Assembly (NCBI RefSeq): GCF_019703875.1
Contig: NZ_AP024110.1
Coordinates: 1,488,001-1,552,000, forward strand
DNA length: 64,000 bases
Origin: Methyloradius palustris
GTDB lineage: Bacteria; Pseudomonadota; Gammaproteobacteria; Burkholderiales; Methylophilaceae
Direction: 5' to 3'
A program made the translations under genes and the position numbers. This document shows positions 8,910 through 18,132 of this stretch, piece after piece. Position 1 is the stretch's first letter; each line of letters starts with the position of its first letter. The notes below the pieces were generated by a model. It had not been told where the DNA came from, did no database searches, and worked only from the letters and a program-made list of their open reading frames with translations.

Positions 8910-10085
8910 TTATCTTGCTACAGATAAGCCTATACGTAATTGGGTATCGTGATCCTGATTGTATTCCAGCAAGGTTTCACCATAGCCAGAGAGCAATTGC
9001 AGATGCAGGAATGTACCAGTTCGAGCGAATATCTTGTCGCTGATCGGGTAAGACATATCTATTTGGCCAGATGCATATCCACCCGTTCCTTGACGGTATA
9101 AACCTGCCAGAATCAAACCATCTTCGCGGCCATAGCGGGCTTGCCAGTCGACATAGCCACGATATTTTTGAATATCCGGGTTGTCACTTTTTTCAATGTA
9201 GTCATAAAACTTTGGCTGCAAGGTCAGGCGTTTGCCATTGGCAAGGTCTATATTCCAGATCGGGCGTACAAACCCGATATTGAGTGATCTTGAATCGACC
9301 CCCGCTTGGCCGTTTGATTCATGCTCCAGGCCAGCTTTCCATTCATCTGGCATTAAACCTCGCCCAGAAGTTGTCCACTTGTAATAAAGGCTAGGCCGAT
9401 AGCTTGTATCTTTAAACGGGCTAGATCGCCCCCCGATATCCCATATACTGGTCTGCGTGTAAGCAAAGTACATATTGCTTAAAAATGGAGCATATTGTGC
9501 CATGGCACTGTCTGGATCAAATGGTCGATATTTGAAACTGATCTGGAATCGCGCATCAAAATCGCGTTCTGCATTAGACCCTACAATAAAATATATAGGC
9601 TCATTCGCTGATAAAGGTGGCTCTTCACCTGGCTGTGCAATGACTACTTTTGGTAGCCCAGCGTCTTGAAGCTTTTCTGGATTGCTGCCTGGCGTAGTTG
9701 CAGCTACTTCTAAATGACTGATTTCATCATCACTGCTCGCAATCACAACTAAGCGATTTGAGGCTTGATCAGATAATTCGGAACGCACAACGCCAACAAA
9801 CTTCTCTTTTGGTACGCCAGCATAAATATGCCTGACATCATCTGGCTGCTTGGCAGCAGCGACCAACTCAACTTCTTCAGTGAGGCCGCTGCCAGAAAGT
9901 TTAAGGTGCAACTTCTCTGGCCAAGCGGCAACGCTTGCAGGCTTAACCACTTCAACAGTGATCTTTTGCCCTGTGTTGATCGCCTCAGTTTGAGTGGCTA
10001 TCAACCATTTATCTGCTGCCTGGCTAGTTAAAGGGATCGTTAAACTAAATAATATGGAGTAATGAATTGCCCATTTGGTGTGCAT
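8910..10085 (-). CDS. pldA: Outer membrane phospholipase A (PldA/OMPLA)
   Basis: A 391-residue protein with signal peptide (cut near TSQAA). The C-terminal half is the OMPLA barrel. FAYTQTSIWD and EHESNGQ carry the active site: His255, Ser257 and Asn269 (in SRSLN), whose spacing (+2, +14) equals the His142/Ser144/Asn156 triad of E. coli. It hydrolyses misplaced phospholipids in the outer membrane. Before the barrel lies an extra N-terminal region of roughly 150 residues not present in E. coli PldA, perhaps a periplasmic Ig-like domain. It is 30 nt downstream of the PQQ dehydrogenase gene, so the two may be co-transcribed. Confidence 0.92.
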   Translation of the reverse strand: MHTKWAIHYSILFSLTIPLTSQAADKWLIATQTEAINTGQKITVEVVKPASVAAWPEKLHLKLSGSGLTEEVELVAAAKQPDDVRHIYAGVPKEKFVGVVRSELSDQASNRLVVIASSDDEISHLEVAATTPGSNPEKLQDAGLPKVVIAQPGEEPPLSANEPIYFIVGSNAERDFDARFQISFKYRPFDPDSAMAQYAPFLSNMYFAYTQTSIWDIGGRSSPFKDTSYRPSLYYKWTTSGRGLMPDEWKAGLEHESNGQAGVDSRSLNIGFVRPIWNIDLANGKRLTLQPKFYDYIEKSDNPDIQKYRGYVDWQARYGREDGLILAGLYRQGTGGYASGQIDMSYPISDKIFARTGTFLHLQLLSGYGETLLEYNQDHDTQLRIGLSVAR

Positions 10086-10115
10086 GCCTGTCTTTCATAG
10101 CGAATTTAATTCTGT

Positions 10116-11954
10116 CTATTTTGCCACAGTAGTTTCAGGCAATGCATAAACCACCAAACTATCCCCTGCTTTGTAGCCAAATATCGAGTTACCGCCTGCA
10201 GCCACCGCAATATATTGAACACCATCAATTTCATAGCTAATTGGTGGCGCATTCACACCAGCATCATTTTTAGATTGCCAGAGTAAGTCGCCATTAGCCG
10301 CATCAAAGGCATCAAAATTACCGTTGCCTTCGCCTGTGAATAACAAACCACCTGCGGTGATTAGTACACCGCCCACCATGGGTTGCTCGATCTTTTGTTG
10401 CCAGGCAATTTTACCGTTACTTAAATCGATTGAAGACAACACACCCCAACGTGGCTCATCTGCTGGCTCTGATGACGCATAGCGAATACCTGGGTTGCCA
10501 TCTTTGGGTGGTGCTTCGTGCAAGGTGTATTTAATTGGGGCATGAATGCCAGCCACGTAAGCACGTTGCTTGGTTTGATCAATTGCTGAAGGCGACCAGT
10601 TCGAACCGCCCAATATACCAGGGTAAAGCGTTACACCTTCAGTTGTGGCTTTGGCAAACAGATTATGCTGCGGCACAAAGGCTTCAGACTTCATCAGCAA
10701 TTTACCAGTCAATCGATCATTGACGTAATACCAGCCAGTCTTACCTGCTTGCCCCACGGCAGGAATGTGCTTGCCGTCATGCACCCAGTCAAACAACACT
10801 GGTGGGCTTGCCAGATCGTAGCCCCAAACATCATGCGGCACTTGCTGGTAATGCCAGCGTAACTTGCCTGTTTCAACATCCAGGGCTACCAGTGAAACTG
10901 TGTAGAGATTATCTCCAGGGCGCGAAATATCGTTCATTTGGGGAGACGGGTTACCGATGCCAAAGAATAACAAGCCGCGCTGGGTATCAATCGCTGGCGT
11001 CGTCCAGGCCGATCCACCACCAAAACGCCACGCATCTTGATATTGAGCAAACGTCGCCTTTTCATTATCAAGATCACGATTCAGGTTAACGCCATCGGAG
11101 GTTGTTGGTGTAAATGTGCCCTCCCAGCCTTTTGCTGGAATCGTATCAAACTGCCATACGCGTTTGCCTGTATTCACATCAAAAGCGGCCAGAAACCCAG
11201 GGCGACCATAGCGGCCAGTCACACCAATCACTGCGCCGAGCGGTGCATCTGCTCTCGGGTTATCAATATGCAGCCCATATCCCACACCCGTAATACCGAC
11301 AATCACTTTGCCTTTATAAACCACAGGTGCCATGGAGATGCCGATACCAGTACCACCAGAAGTTTTCTTGTGGCTATTTGGGTCATCTTGATCTAGCGAT
11401 TCCTGACCTTCAGTCAGCACGGCAGCATCAACTGCATTGATATCCCATACTACTTTGCCTGTTTTTGCATCGAGTGCGATCAAGCGAGAATCTACGGTAC
11501 CAATAAACACTTTGCCATTGCCCACCGCTACACCACGGTTAGCGGGGCCACAGCACATTTGCCAGTCTTTACGTCTGTCGTGCTCATAACGCCAGAGTTG
11601 TGCCCCTGTTTTTGCATCCAGCGCCACCACGTGGTCATAGGGCAGCGAGAGATACATCACGCCATCGACCACAATCGGTGTGGCTTGAAAGCTAGCATTT
11701 ACCCCGCTTTTAAATGTCCAGGCTTTAGTGAGGTCTTTAACATTCCCTGTGCTGATCTGGGTAGAGGGCGCAAAGCGCTGGTTGTTGTAATCCCTGCCGA
11801 AGCTTGGCCACTCTGCAGAGCTTGGGCTGGTAATATTTTTAGTTGTGGCATCTGGGCTGGCCGCATGAGCTGCAGTGATGGCTGAACCACCCAAGCATAG
11901 CGCCAGCATTAGAATTTGGCTTACAAGCTCATACAATCTGTTATTTGTCTTCAT
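10116..11954 (-). CDS. PQQ-dependent alcohol dehydrogenase-like quinoprotein
   Basis: About 612 residues from the ATG preceded by GAGAGG at 9-nt spacing; upstream ATGs at 11975 and 11963 are possible. A signal peptide ending TAAHA places it in the periplasm. The beta-propeller quinoprotein features are repeated ALDAKTGK/W motifs, a vicinal Cys134-Cys135 pair (WQMCCGP) as in methanol dehydrogenases, and the GNPSP block. The region PHDVWGYD aligns with PHDEWDYD of XoxF. The Asp position usually called catalytic is Gly378, while the Asp two residues later (lanthanide ligand in XoxF) is kept as Asp380. There is no cytochrome c domain (no CxxCH). The substrate is unknown and no cytochrome or PQQ synthesis gene is adjacent. 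Confidence 0.85.
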   Translation of the reverse strand: MKTNNRLYELVSQILMLALCLGGSAITAAHAASPDATTKNITSPSSAEWPSFGRDYNNQRFAPSTQISTGNVKDLTKAWTFKSGVNASFQATPIVVDGVMYLSLPYDHVVALDAKTGAQLWRYEHDRRKDWQMCCGPANRGVAVGNGKVFIGTVDSRLIALDAKTGKVVWDINAVDAAVLTEGQESLDQDDPNSHKKTSGGTGIGISMAPVVYKGKVIVGITGVGYGLHIDNPRADAPLGAVIGVTGRYGRPGFLAAFDVNTGKRVWQFDTIPAKGWEGTFTPTTSDGVNLNRDLDNEKATFAQYQDAWRFGGGSAWTTPAIDTQRGLLFFGIGNPSPQMNDISRPGDNLYTVSLVALDVETGKLRWHYQQVPHDVWGYDLASPPVLFDWVHDGKHIPAVGQAGKTGWYYVNDRLTGKLLMKSEAFVPQHNLFAKATTEGVTLYPGILGGSNWSPSAIDQTKQRAYVAGIHAPIKYTLHEAPPKDGNPGIRYASSEPADEPRWGVLSSIDLSNGKIAWQQKIEQPMVGGVLITAGGLLFTGEGNGNFDAFDAANGDLLWQSKNDAGVNAPPISYEIDGVQYIAVAAGGNSIFGYKAGDSLVVYALPETTVAK

Positions 11955-12172
11955 TGTTTTCATCCTCTCAATCATTTTTTATTCAGTAATACTTTTGTGA
12001 CTCAAAATATCTATTAACATTTTTTCTCAATGTTCATTCTAGCTATATACTGATGTGTATAGAATAATAGCCAGTTTTAGTGGGTTCTGTATATCCTAAT
12101 TAGTTGACATTTTCACAACATCCACACAATATTCATAAAAGAACCTTAACCTAAGCCAACTAAAAACAAGCC

Positions 12173-12736
12173 ATGGCCCAAGAAAATTCATCCCCTGCTT
12201 ATCTTGCCGAACTACTTTCTAAAGTGGGTTTGGGAGATCGCGCCGCTTTTAGTTCACTTTATCAAGCAACATCCGCGAAACTATTTGGCCTCGCCTTACG
12301 TATATTGCTTAGAAGAGATTTGGCAGAAGAAGCTTTGCAAGATGCATTTGTCAAAATTTGGCATAACGCAGAAAGCTTTAACCCTGAAAAAGCTGCTGCC
12401 ATGACTTGGATGACAACCATTGTGCGCAATCGCTGTTTGGATGTATTACGGGCATCACCGCATGAAGCGCAACTAGCAGAAGAGCAGAGTTTTGATGATT
12501 GGGCGTCTGAAGACTTAGGCCCACTTGCAGAAATAACAGCATCAACTGAAGCAAAGGCATTAATGAACTGCATGAGCCACTTAGCACCATTACAACGCCA
12601 AACCATTGCTATGAGCTACTTTCATGGCTTGGCGCATGAGCAATTGGCACAGCAGCTGGTTCAACCACTAGGTACGATCAAAACCTGGATTAGGCGTGGC
12701 CTGCAAGTGCTAAAAAACTGCCTGACAACGGCATAA
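12173..12736 (+). CDS. ECF-type RNA polymerase sigma factor
   Basis: A 187-residue sigma-70 family protein with only regions 2 and 4. Region 2 spans DRAAFSSLYQATSAKLFGLAL to WMTTIVRNRCLDVLR. The region 4 helix-turn-helix is ERHxx-like AHEQLAQQLVQPLGTIKTWIRRGLQVLK. The paired anti-sigma gene follows after 31 nt, then a large lipid-modification operon, so the factor likely controls that operon and perhaps itself. A TTGACA lies at 12104-12109 upstream, but no clear ECF-type promoter was found. Confidence 0.93.
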   Translation: MAQENSSPAYLAELLSKVGLGDRAAFSSLYQATSAKLFGLALRILLRRDLAEEALQDAFVKIWHNAESFNPEKAAAMTWMTTIVRNRCLDVLRASPHEAQLAEEQSFDDWASEDLGPLAEITASTEAKALMNCMSHLAPLQRQTIAMSYFHGLAHEQLAQQLVQPLGTIKTWIRRGLQVLKNCLTTA

Positions 12737-12767
12737 ATTAGAAGAGAATTGAAAACCAGACAATAGC

Positions 12768-13463
12768 ATGAGATACGACGACCCAAATTTAAGAGAAATG
12801 CTGGCAGCTGAATATGTGCTGGGCACGCTACGTGGTGCGGCACGCAGGCGTTTTGTCAGGATACTCTCAGCTCGTATTGATTGGCAGCAATCGGTTGAGT
12901 GGTGGACAAATCGCATCAACTTGATTGGGTTAACGGTTACTGAAGTAAAACCATCAACTAAGGTATGGAAAGCGATTGAAGCTAGAGTCTATGGCGCAAA
13001 AATCGCCTCAAAATTATCTTGGTGGCGCAACTTGGCAGTTGTATCGTCACTGCTAGTGGTAGCCCTAACCTTTACTTTAAGCAATAATTTATTGCAAAAA
13101 CCTGTTGAGCCTTTAGCGACGCAGGTGGCTTTGCTAGCCAATGAAGAGGCCAAGCCTGGCTGGATATTAAGCTATAACAAAAACGCCAAAGGTGAAACTA
13201 CACTGCATGCGACTGCACTGGTCAGCTTGGCACCGATTAGCAAAAAATCGTACGAGCTATGGATATTACCGCCAGACAAATCTGCGCCTATCTCACTGGG
13301 CGTTTTACCTAATACTGGCGATAGCCAGATTCAACTGCACGCCACATTAGCCAAGTTAGCCAAAGAAGGCACTTTAGCCGTCACGCTTGAGCAATTGGGC
13401 GGCTCACCTGACGGTAAACCTAAAGGGCCGGTGGTATATCAAGGCAAACTCGCGCAAATTTAA
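12768..13463 (+). CDS. RskA-type transmembrane anti-sigma factor
   Basis: A 231-residue protein. The N-terminal part (LREMLAAEYVLGTLRGAARRRF) is the short sigma-binding helix bundle typical of RskA-like anti-sigma factors. A single membrane helix lies at about residues 86-106. The periplasmic C-terminal domain contains WILSYNKNAKGETTLHATAL and YELWILPPDKSAPISLG, characteristic of RskA. The ChrR-type zinc motif HxxxCxxC is absent, so it is probably not a zinc anti-sigma. Release may involve regulated proteolysis of the membrane segment. Its gene ends at the terminator at 13484-13515. Confidence 0.88.
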   Translation: MRYDDPNLREMLAAEYVLGTLRGAARRRFVRILSARIDWQQSVEWWTNRINLIGLTVTEVKPSTKVWKAIEARVYGAKIASKLSWWRNLAVVSSLLVVALTFTLSNNLLQKPVEPLATQVALLANEEAKPGWILSYNKNAKGETTLHATALVSLAPISKKSYELWILPPDKSAPISLGVLPNTGDSQIQLHATLAKLAKEGTLAVTLEQLGGSPDGKPKGPVVYQGKLAQI

Positions 13464-13483
13464 AATATTCAGATTTTTATTCA

Positions 13484-13515
13484 AAAAAAAGCGCACCTAA
13501 AAATGCGCTTTTTTT
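13484..13515. terminator. Intrinsic terminator after the sigma/anti-sigma pair
   Basis: A 12-bp stem (AAAAAAAGCGCA / TGCGCTTTTTTT) with an 8-nt loop, followed by a T-rich tail. It separates the sigma/anti-sigma transcript from the lipid operon, which therefore needs its own promoter within 13516-13610. Confidence 0.88.
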
Positions 13516-13610
13516 GTTTTATTGAATCTAAAAAACTTTTACTGCGTATATGTAATCAATGAACGGAATAGTTCGACTTAACAATGACTCAATAAAGGGA
13601 ATACATAGTC

Positions 13611-14657
13611 ATGCAAGTAACTAATTTAGCGATCAATTGGTCTGAACGTGGTCTTGTGCCAGATTACGCAATACGGGCAGGCATACGCCGCTTGGTAAAA
13701 ACACGGCTTAAGGAAATCTCAGCATCCGATTGCGAAACAGGCGCAGATATTGAAAGCCGTTTCGTTGCGCACATGAATAAATCGCCAATCGCGCCTTTGC
13801 CAGAAATGGCCAATGCACAGCATTATGAAGTCCCAGCTGATTTCTTTCAGTATTGCCTGGGAAAACATCGCAAATACAGCTCATGTTTCTGGACAGAAGA
13901 CACCAAAACGCTAGATGAAGCCGAAGCACTCGCGCTAAAAATCACCTGTGAACACGCAGGCATCAAGAACGGACTCAAAATTCTGGAACTTGGTTGCGGC
14001 TGGGGCTCGCTGACCCTGTGGATGGCAGCACAATATCCTGATAGTCCAATCACAGCAGTCTCAAACTCACATTCCCAGCGCGAATATATTACTGCGGAAG
14101 CCAATAAACGCGGCCTGTTCAACGTGGAGGTGATTACCCGCGACATGAACGAATTTGAAGCCCCAAGCCAGTATGACCGAATTGTATCGGTCGAGATGTT
14201 TGAGCACATGCGCAACTATCAAAAGTTGTTTGGCAAAGTGCATGATTGGCTGGTACCTGGCGGCCGCTTCTTTATGCATATATTTGTCCATCGGCTAACG
14301 CCCTACGCCTTTGAGGTTGCTGGTGACGATGACTGGATGAGCCAATTCTTCTTCTCTGGCGGCATTATGCCGAGCGATGATCTACCGCTGCGCTTTCAGG
14401 ACAAACTCAAGATCAAGCAACTCTGGCGTTGGAACGGCACGCACTATGCAAAAACAGCCAATGCGTGGCTGGCCAATATGGATGCCAATTACGACAAGAT
14501 CAAGCCTATTTTAGAAAGCACTTACGGCGCACAAGACACGGAGATTTGGCGCAACCGCTGGCGCATTTTCTATATGTCTTGCGCTGAGTTGTTTGGCCTT
14601 AAGAATGGCCAGGAATGGTGGGTAACGCATTACCTGTTTGAAAGGCCTGCTGACTAA
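13611..14657 (+). CDS. CFA-synthase-like SAM-dependent methyltransferase
   Basis: A 348-residue class I SAM methyltransferase of the COG2230-related group. Motif I is ILELGCGWGSL at residues 124-134 and the later core is VEMFEHM. FMHIFVHR and YFFSGG-like blocks are typical of the cyclopropane-synthase relatives found with DUF2878/DUF1295. It opens the lipid operon and probably methylates an unsaturated acyl chain. Exact chemistry cannot be read from sequence. The next gene starts 1 nt after its stop. Confidence 0.85.
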   Translation: MQVTNLAINWSERGLVPDYAIRAGIRRLVKTRLKEISASDCETGADIESRFVAHMNKSPIAPLPEMANAQHYEVPADFFQYCLGKHRKYSSCFWTEDTKTLDEAEALALKITCEHAGIKNGLKILELGCGWGSLTLWMAAQYPDSPITAVSNSHSQREYITAEANKRGLFNVEVITRDMNEFEAPSQYDRIVSVEMFEHMRNYQKLFGKVHDWLVPGGRFFMHIFVHRLTPYAFEVAGDDDWMSQFFFSGGIMPSDDLPLRFQDKLKIKQLWRWNGTHYAKTANAWLANMDANYDKIKPILESTYGAQDTEIWRNRWRIFYMSCAELFGLKNGQEWWVTHYLFERPAD

Positions 14658-14658
14658 C

Positions 14659-15201
14659 ATGGGCAAACTCTGGATCAACATCTTAGGTTTTCAAGTGGCA
14701 TGGTTTGCTTGTGTCTTGGGCGCGGCCAATGGCTTACCTTGGCTAGGCCCCCTGGCGACATTACCTGTGGCGGCGCTTCATCTGTTTCAAGCCAAGGCAA
14801 AACGGGCTGAATTACTGTTGATGCTATTTACGGTCACTGTGGGCAGCGTGTTTGATCAATCATTACTCACCGCTGGCTTGATTCACTACCCACAAACAAC
14901 CATGCCTGAGTACCTGCTACCGCTGTGGATGCTCGCTTTGTGGTTAGGCTTTAGTACAACACTCAATGTCAGTTTGCGCTGGATGCGCCAGCATGTGGCA
15001 ATCGCATCGCTATTTGGCTTGATTGGCGGCCCACTGGCCTATATCAGTGGCCAAAAATTAGGCGCGATGCAACTGCTTGAATTTAATACTTTGATGATAG
15101 TACTCGCCATAGGCTGGGCGCTTATAGTCCCTGCCCTGCTTCTGATTTCAACCAAGTTAGATGGCTACGCAGAAACAAATGACGGAGCGGCTCATGTTTG
15201 A
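14659..15201 (+). CDS. DUF2878-family integral membrane protein
   Basis: About 180 residues from the ATG just after the methyltransferase stop (reading TAACATG); an in-frame start 21 nt upstream is possible. The protein is almost entirely hydrophobic with five to six helices, and shows the WINxxGFQxAWFACVLGAANGLPWLG start characteristic of DUF2878. Function is unknown, but this family is consistently found beside CFA-like methyltransferases and DUF1295 proteins. It overlaps the next gene by 8 nt. Confidence 0.78.
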   Translation: MGKLWINILGFQVAWFACVLGAANGLPWLGPLATLPVAALHLFQAKAKRAELLLMLFTVTVGSVFDQSLLTAGLIHYPQTTMPEYLLPLWMLALWLGFSTTLNVSLRWMRQHVAIASLFGLIGGPLAYISGQKLGAMQLLEFNTLMIVLAIGWALIVPALLLISTKLDGYAETNDGAAHV

Positions 15202-15970
15202 TGCACATGCATATTTCATGGCATTAGGCGCAATCAGCCTGTTTGCGTTCGTGGGTTGGATAATCTGCACCTTGAGAAGCAACGTCACATTAGTGGACAG
15301 CATGTGGAGTTTGTTTTTTCTAATTGCAGCAATTGTTTACTCACAACAAGCCGAAGCTGTTTCAGAAAGAGCTTCTGTGATCATCCTGCTGGTAGTCATT
15401 TGGGCGCTGAGATTATCCATCTATCTCACTTGGCGTAACTGGGGCCCGCATGAAGACCATCGCTATCAAGCCATACGCAAGAATAATGAGCCTAACTTCT
15501 GGATTAAAAGCCTGTATATCGTATTTGGCTTGCAAGCGGTACTGGCCTGGATCATCTCGTTACCACTATTAGGCGCAATTCACGCTACCAAGCCGATGTT
15601 CTGGTTAGATTTTGTGGGTATCGCCCTCTGGTTGCTTGGCTTTCTATGGGAAAGCATAGGCGATTGGCAACTGGCAAGGTTCAAGGCGCAAGCCAGCAAC
15701 AAAGGCAAAGTCATGGATACTGGCCTATGGCGTTTTAGCAGGCACCCAAACTACTTTGGCGAATTTTGTATCTGGTGGGCTTATGGATTGATAGCTCTGG
15801 CTGCAGGTGCTTGGTGGAGTTTGCCAGCCCCACTATTGATGACATTCATGCTACTCAAAGTCAGTGGCGTGGCGCTGCTGGAAAAAGACATAGGCGAGCG
15901 ACGCCCAGCATATGCCGACTATATCAAGCGTACTAATGCGTTTTTGCCTTGGTTACCCAGAAGTAAATGA
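15194..15970 (+). CDS. DUF1295-family membrane protein (steroid 5-alpha-reductase/ICMT-like fold)
   Basis: About 258 residues, taking the ATG with GGAG upstream (acGGAGcggctc) rather than an ATG 33 nt earlier. Six to seven helices; conserved DUF1295 segments are LVDSMWS near the N-terminus and GLWRFSRHPNYFGEFCIWW, the last being the NADPH/SAM-binding-type signature of this reductase/methyltransferase superfamily. It probably modifies a membrane lipid acyl chain, possibly as a double-bond reductase. The reaction is unproven. Confidence 0.85.
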   Translation: MFDAHAYFMALGAISLFAFVGWIICTLRSNVTLVDSMWSLFFLIAAIVYSQQAEAVSERASVIILLVVIWALRLSIYLTWRNWGPHEDHRYQAIRKNNEPNFWIKSLYIVFGLQAVLAWIISLPLLGAIHATKPMFWLDFVGIALWLLGFLWESIGDWQLARFKAQASNKGKVMDTGLWRFSRHPNYFGEFCIWWAYGLIALAAGAWWSLPAPLLMTFMLLKVSGVALLEKDIGERRPAYADYIKRTNAFLPWLPRSK

Positions 15971-15983
15971 GCGAGAAAGAATC

Positions 15984-16598
15984 ATGAGAAAACTCACACT
16001 ATTTTTAGCGTTCATCCTGATCTCCCAAACAGCCTCTGCTGAAGAATGGGCATTTAACGTATTTCTGGATAAAAAACCTATCGGCGAACATACGTTCACC
16101 ATCAATGAAGCACGCGACACATTGACCAGCAAGGCTAAGTTTGATGTGAAGCTGCTATTCATCAATGCCTACAATTATCTGCATGCTAGCAATGAGACAT
16201 GGCAAGGCGATTGCCTGACAAGCATTGATGCCAACACCAATGACAATGGCGAAAAAAGTGTGGTGACTGGCAAGCTAGAAGGCCAGAACTTTATTTTGAA
16301 TACGCCAAAAGGCAAACAAACCCTGCCCGCTTGCATCATGACTTTTGCTTACTGGAACCCAAAGATGTTGGGCCAGAGCAAATTGCTTAACCCGCAAACG
16401 GGCGACTATCTGGATGTAAAAATCACGCAAATAGGTAAAGAACAAATCGAGGTGCGGGGTAAATCGATAGATGCCGAGCATTACAACGTGATCGCCAAGA
16501 AAATGAACATTGATCTCTGGTATTCGCCAGATAAAGAGTGGCTGGCTTTGCGATCTACCACGCCCGAAGGCCGCATCATTAACTACAAGCTCAAGTGA
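15984..16598 (+). CDS. Secreted DUF6134-like protein of the lipid operon
   Basis: About 204 residues from the ATG at 15984, which gives a clean signal peptide ending QTASA. The mature protein starts EEWAFNVFLDKKPIGEHTF and continues as a beta-rich domain with three Cys. The opening DKKPIGEH and closing LALRSTTPEGRIINYKL resemble DUF6134 proteins found in the same type of cluster. The protein is probably periplasmic, with no catalytic motif seen. It lies 13 nt after DUF1295. Confidence 0.72.
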   Translation: MRKLTLFLAFILISQTASAEEWAFNVFLDKKPIGEHTFTINEARDTLTSKAKFDVKLLFINAYNYLHASNETWQGDCLTSIDANTNDNGEKSVVTGKLEGQNFILNTPKGKQTLPACIMTFAYWNPKMLGQSKLLNPQTGDYLDVKITQIGKEQIEVRGKSIDAEHYNVIAKKMNIDLWYSPDKEWLALRSTTPEGRIINYKLK

Positions 16599-16603
16599 AT
16601 AAT

Positions 16604-17179
16604 ATGATGAATAAAACTAACCTAAAACTTCGTAAGCTGACCATTGCCTTATGCGCCGCATTGCTTAGTGGATGCGCCACGACAAAGCTGCCTGACATCA
16701 AACCAGTACCAAACGTTGAGTTGTCCAGATTCATGGGTAGCTGGTACGTGATAGGCGTGATACCGACGTATATTGAAAAAGAAGCTTACAACTCAGTTGA
16801 GTCTTACAAGCTTGACGCAGATGGCACGATTGCGACCACCTTCACCTTCAACAAGGGCGCATTCGAGGGTCCTGTAAAAACCTATACGCCACGTGGGTTT
16901 GTGGTTGAGAACACCAACAATGCAGAATGGGGCATGCGGTTCATCTGGCCAATTAAAGCGGAATACAAGATCGCTTATCTATCCGCTGATTACGGTCAAA
17001 CCATCATCGCCCGCAATGCGCGTGATTATGTCTGGATTATGGCGCGCACGCCTGTAATTGCTGATTCAGAATACAAAACCCTTACAGACTATGTTGCAGG
17101 CTTGGGCTACGACATCAGCAAGCTACAAAAAGTACCGCAGCAATCATTGAACGACAGAAACAAAGCTAAAGGAAAATAA
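16604..17179 (+). CDS. Lipocalin family lipoprotein (Blc-like)
   Basis: The N-terminus holds a lipoprotein signal with lipobox LLSGC, so the mature protein is lipid-anchored in the envelope. The lipocalin signature is GSWYVIG near the start of the domain, followed by an eight-strand-like pattern and the second conserved block YVWIMARTP. Lipocalins bind fatty acids or lysophospholipids, fitting the operon. The start is uncertain: GTG at 16595 overlapping the previous stop, or ATG at 16604 or 16607. Its stop overlaps the desaturase start (TAATG). Confidence 0.88.
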   Translation: MMNKTNLKLRKLTIALCAALLSGCATTKLPDIKPVPNVELSRFMGSWYVIGVIPTYIEKEAYNSVESYKLDADGTIATTFTFNKGAFEGPVKTYTPRGFVVENTNNAEWGMRFIWPIKAEYKIAYLSADYGQTIIARNARDYVWIMARTPVIADSEYKTLTDYVAGLGYDISKLQKVPQQSLNDRNKAKGK

Positions 17180-18132
17180 TGCAAGTATCGAACAAACATT
17201 CGATTTTTACCCGACTCACTCGCTGGCTTGATAGCAGCCTTGTACCCGAAGTAAGTGCGGCAGATGCCAATCAGAAACAAGTAGATTGGCTGCGGGTATT
17301 GCCTTTTGTATTGATGCATCTCGCCTGTTTATCAGTCATCTGGGTAGGCTGGAGTGCCTTTGCCGTCGGTTTTGCGATTACGCTGTACGTGCTAAGAATG
17401 TTTGCCGTCACAGGCTTTTACCACCGCTATTTTGCGCATAAGGCGTTTCGCACATCGCGCTTCATGCAGTTCTTATTTGCCGTGTTAGGTGCCACCTCTG
17501 TGCAGCGCGGCCCTTTGTGGTGGGCGTCACACCATCGCCATCACCATGCCTATTCTGACCGCGACGAAGATGCGCATTCACCAGTGCGCCACGGTTTTTT
17601 CTGGAGTCACTTGGGCTGGTTTTTATCCAATACGCATTTTGCGACCAAACATGAGCGGGTAAAAGACTTCACTAAATTCCCGGAGCTGATGTTTCTTGAT
17701 CGCTTTGATGTATTGGTACCGATTTTCTTCGCGCTATCAATCTATGGTTTCGGCAGCCTGCTTGAGGCCTATGCGCCAGAACTCGACACCAGTGGCCTGC
17801 AGTTGCTGGTCTGGGGCTTTGTGGTCTCGACTGTAGTGCTTTATCACGCGACGTTCAGCGTCAATTCACTTGCGCATGGCTGGGGTAACAGAAGATATGC
17901 CACCAAAGACCAAAGCCGTAACAATCTTATTATTGCGCTGTTTACCCTTGGTGAAGGCTGGCACAACAACCATCACCATTTCCCGGGTTCGGCCAAGCAA
18001 GGCTTTTACTGGTGGGAAATTGATCTTACTTTCTACGGCCTGAAAGCCTTGGAAGCCTGCGGCCTGATCTGGGATTTACGTGCCGTTCCCAAGCATATTC
18101 GCGAAGCACACCAGGTTGAAGCAACCTTATGA
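17179..18132 (+). CDS. Acyl-CoA/acyl-lipid delta-9-type fatty acid desaturase
   Basis: A 317-residue integral membrane di-iron desaturase with the three His boxes: HRYFAH at residues 82-87, HHRHHH at 118-123 and HNNHH at 262-266. Four hydrophobic helices place them on the cytoplasmic side. It would introduce the cis double bond that CFA-like methyltransferases act on. AAAGGA lies upstream of the ATG, and the gene overlaps the next by 4 nt (ATGA). Confidence 0.93.
   Translation: MQVSNKHSIFTRLTRWLDSSLVPEVSAADANQKQVDWLRVLPFVLMHLACLSVIWVGWSAFAVGFAITLYVLRMFAVTGFYHRYFAHKAFRTSRFMQFLFAVLGATSVQRGPLWWASHHRHHHAYSDRDEDAHSPVRHGFFWSHLGWFLSNTHFATKHERVKDFTKFPELMFLDRFDVLVPIFFALSIYGFGSLLEAYAPELDTSGLQLLVWGFVVSTVVLYHATFSVNSLAHGWGNRRYATKDQSRNNLIIALFTLGEGWHNNHHHFPGSAKQGFYWWEIDLTFYGLKALEACGLIWDLRAVPKHIREAHQVEATL

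Noticed and set aside
12104..12132. Sigma-70 promoter TTGACA plus 17 bp before the ECF sigma gene
   Set aside because: The -35 is perfect, but the matching -10 (CAATAT) is poor and no ECF-type site is visible, so it was not listed as a promoter.
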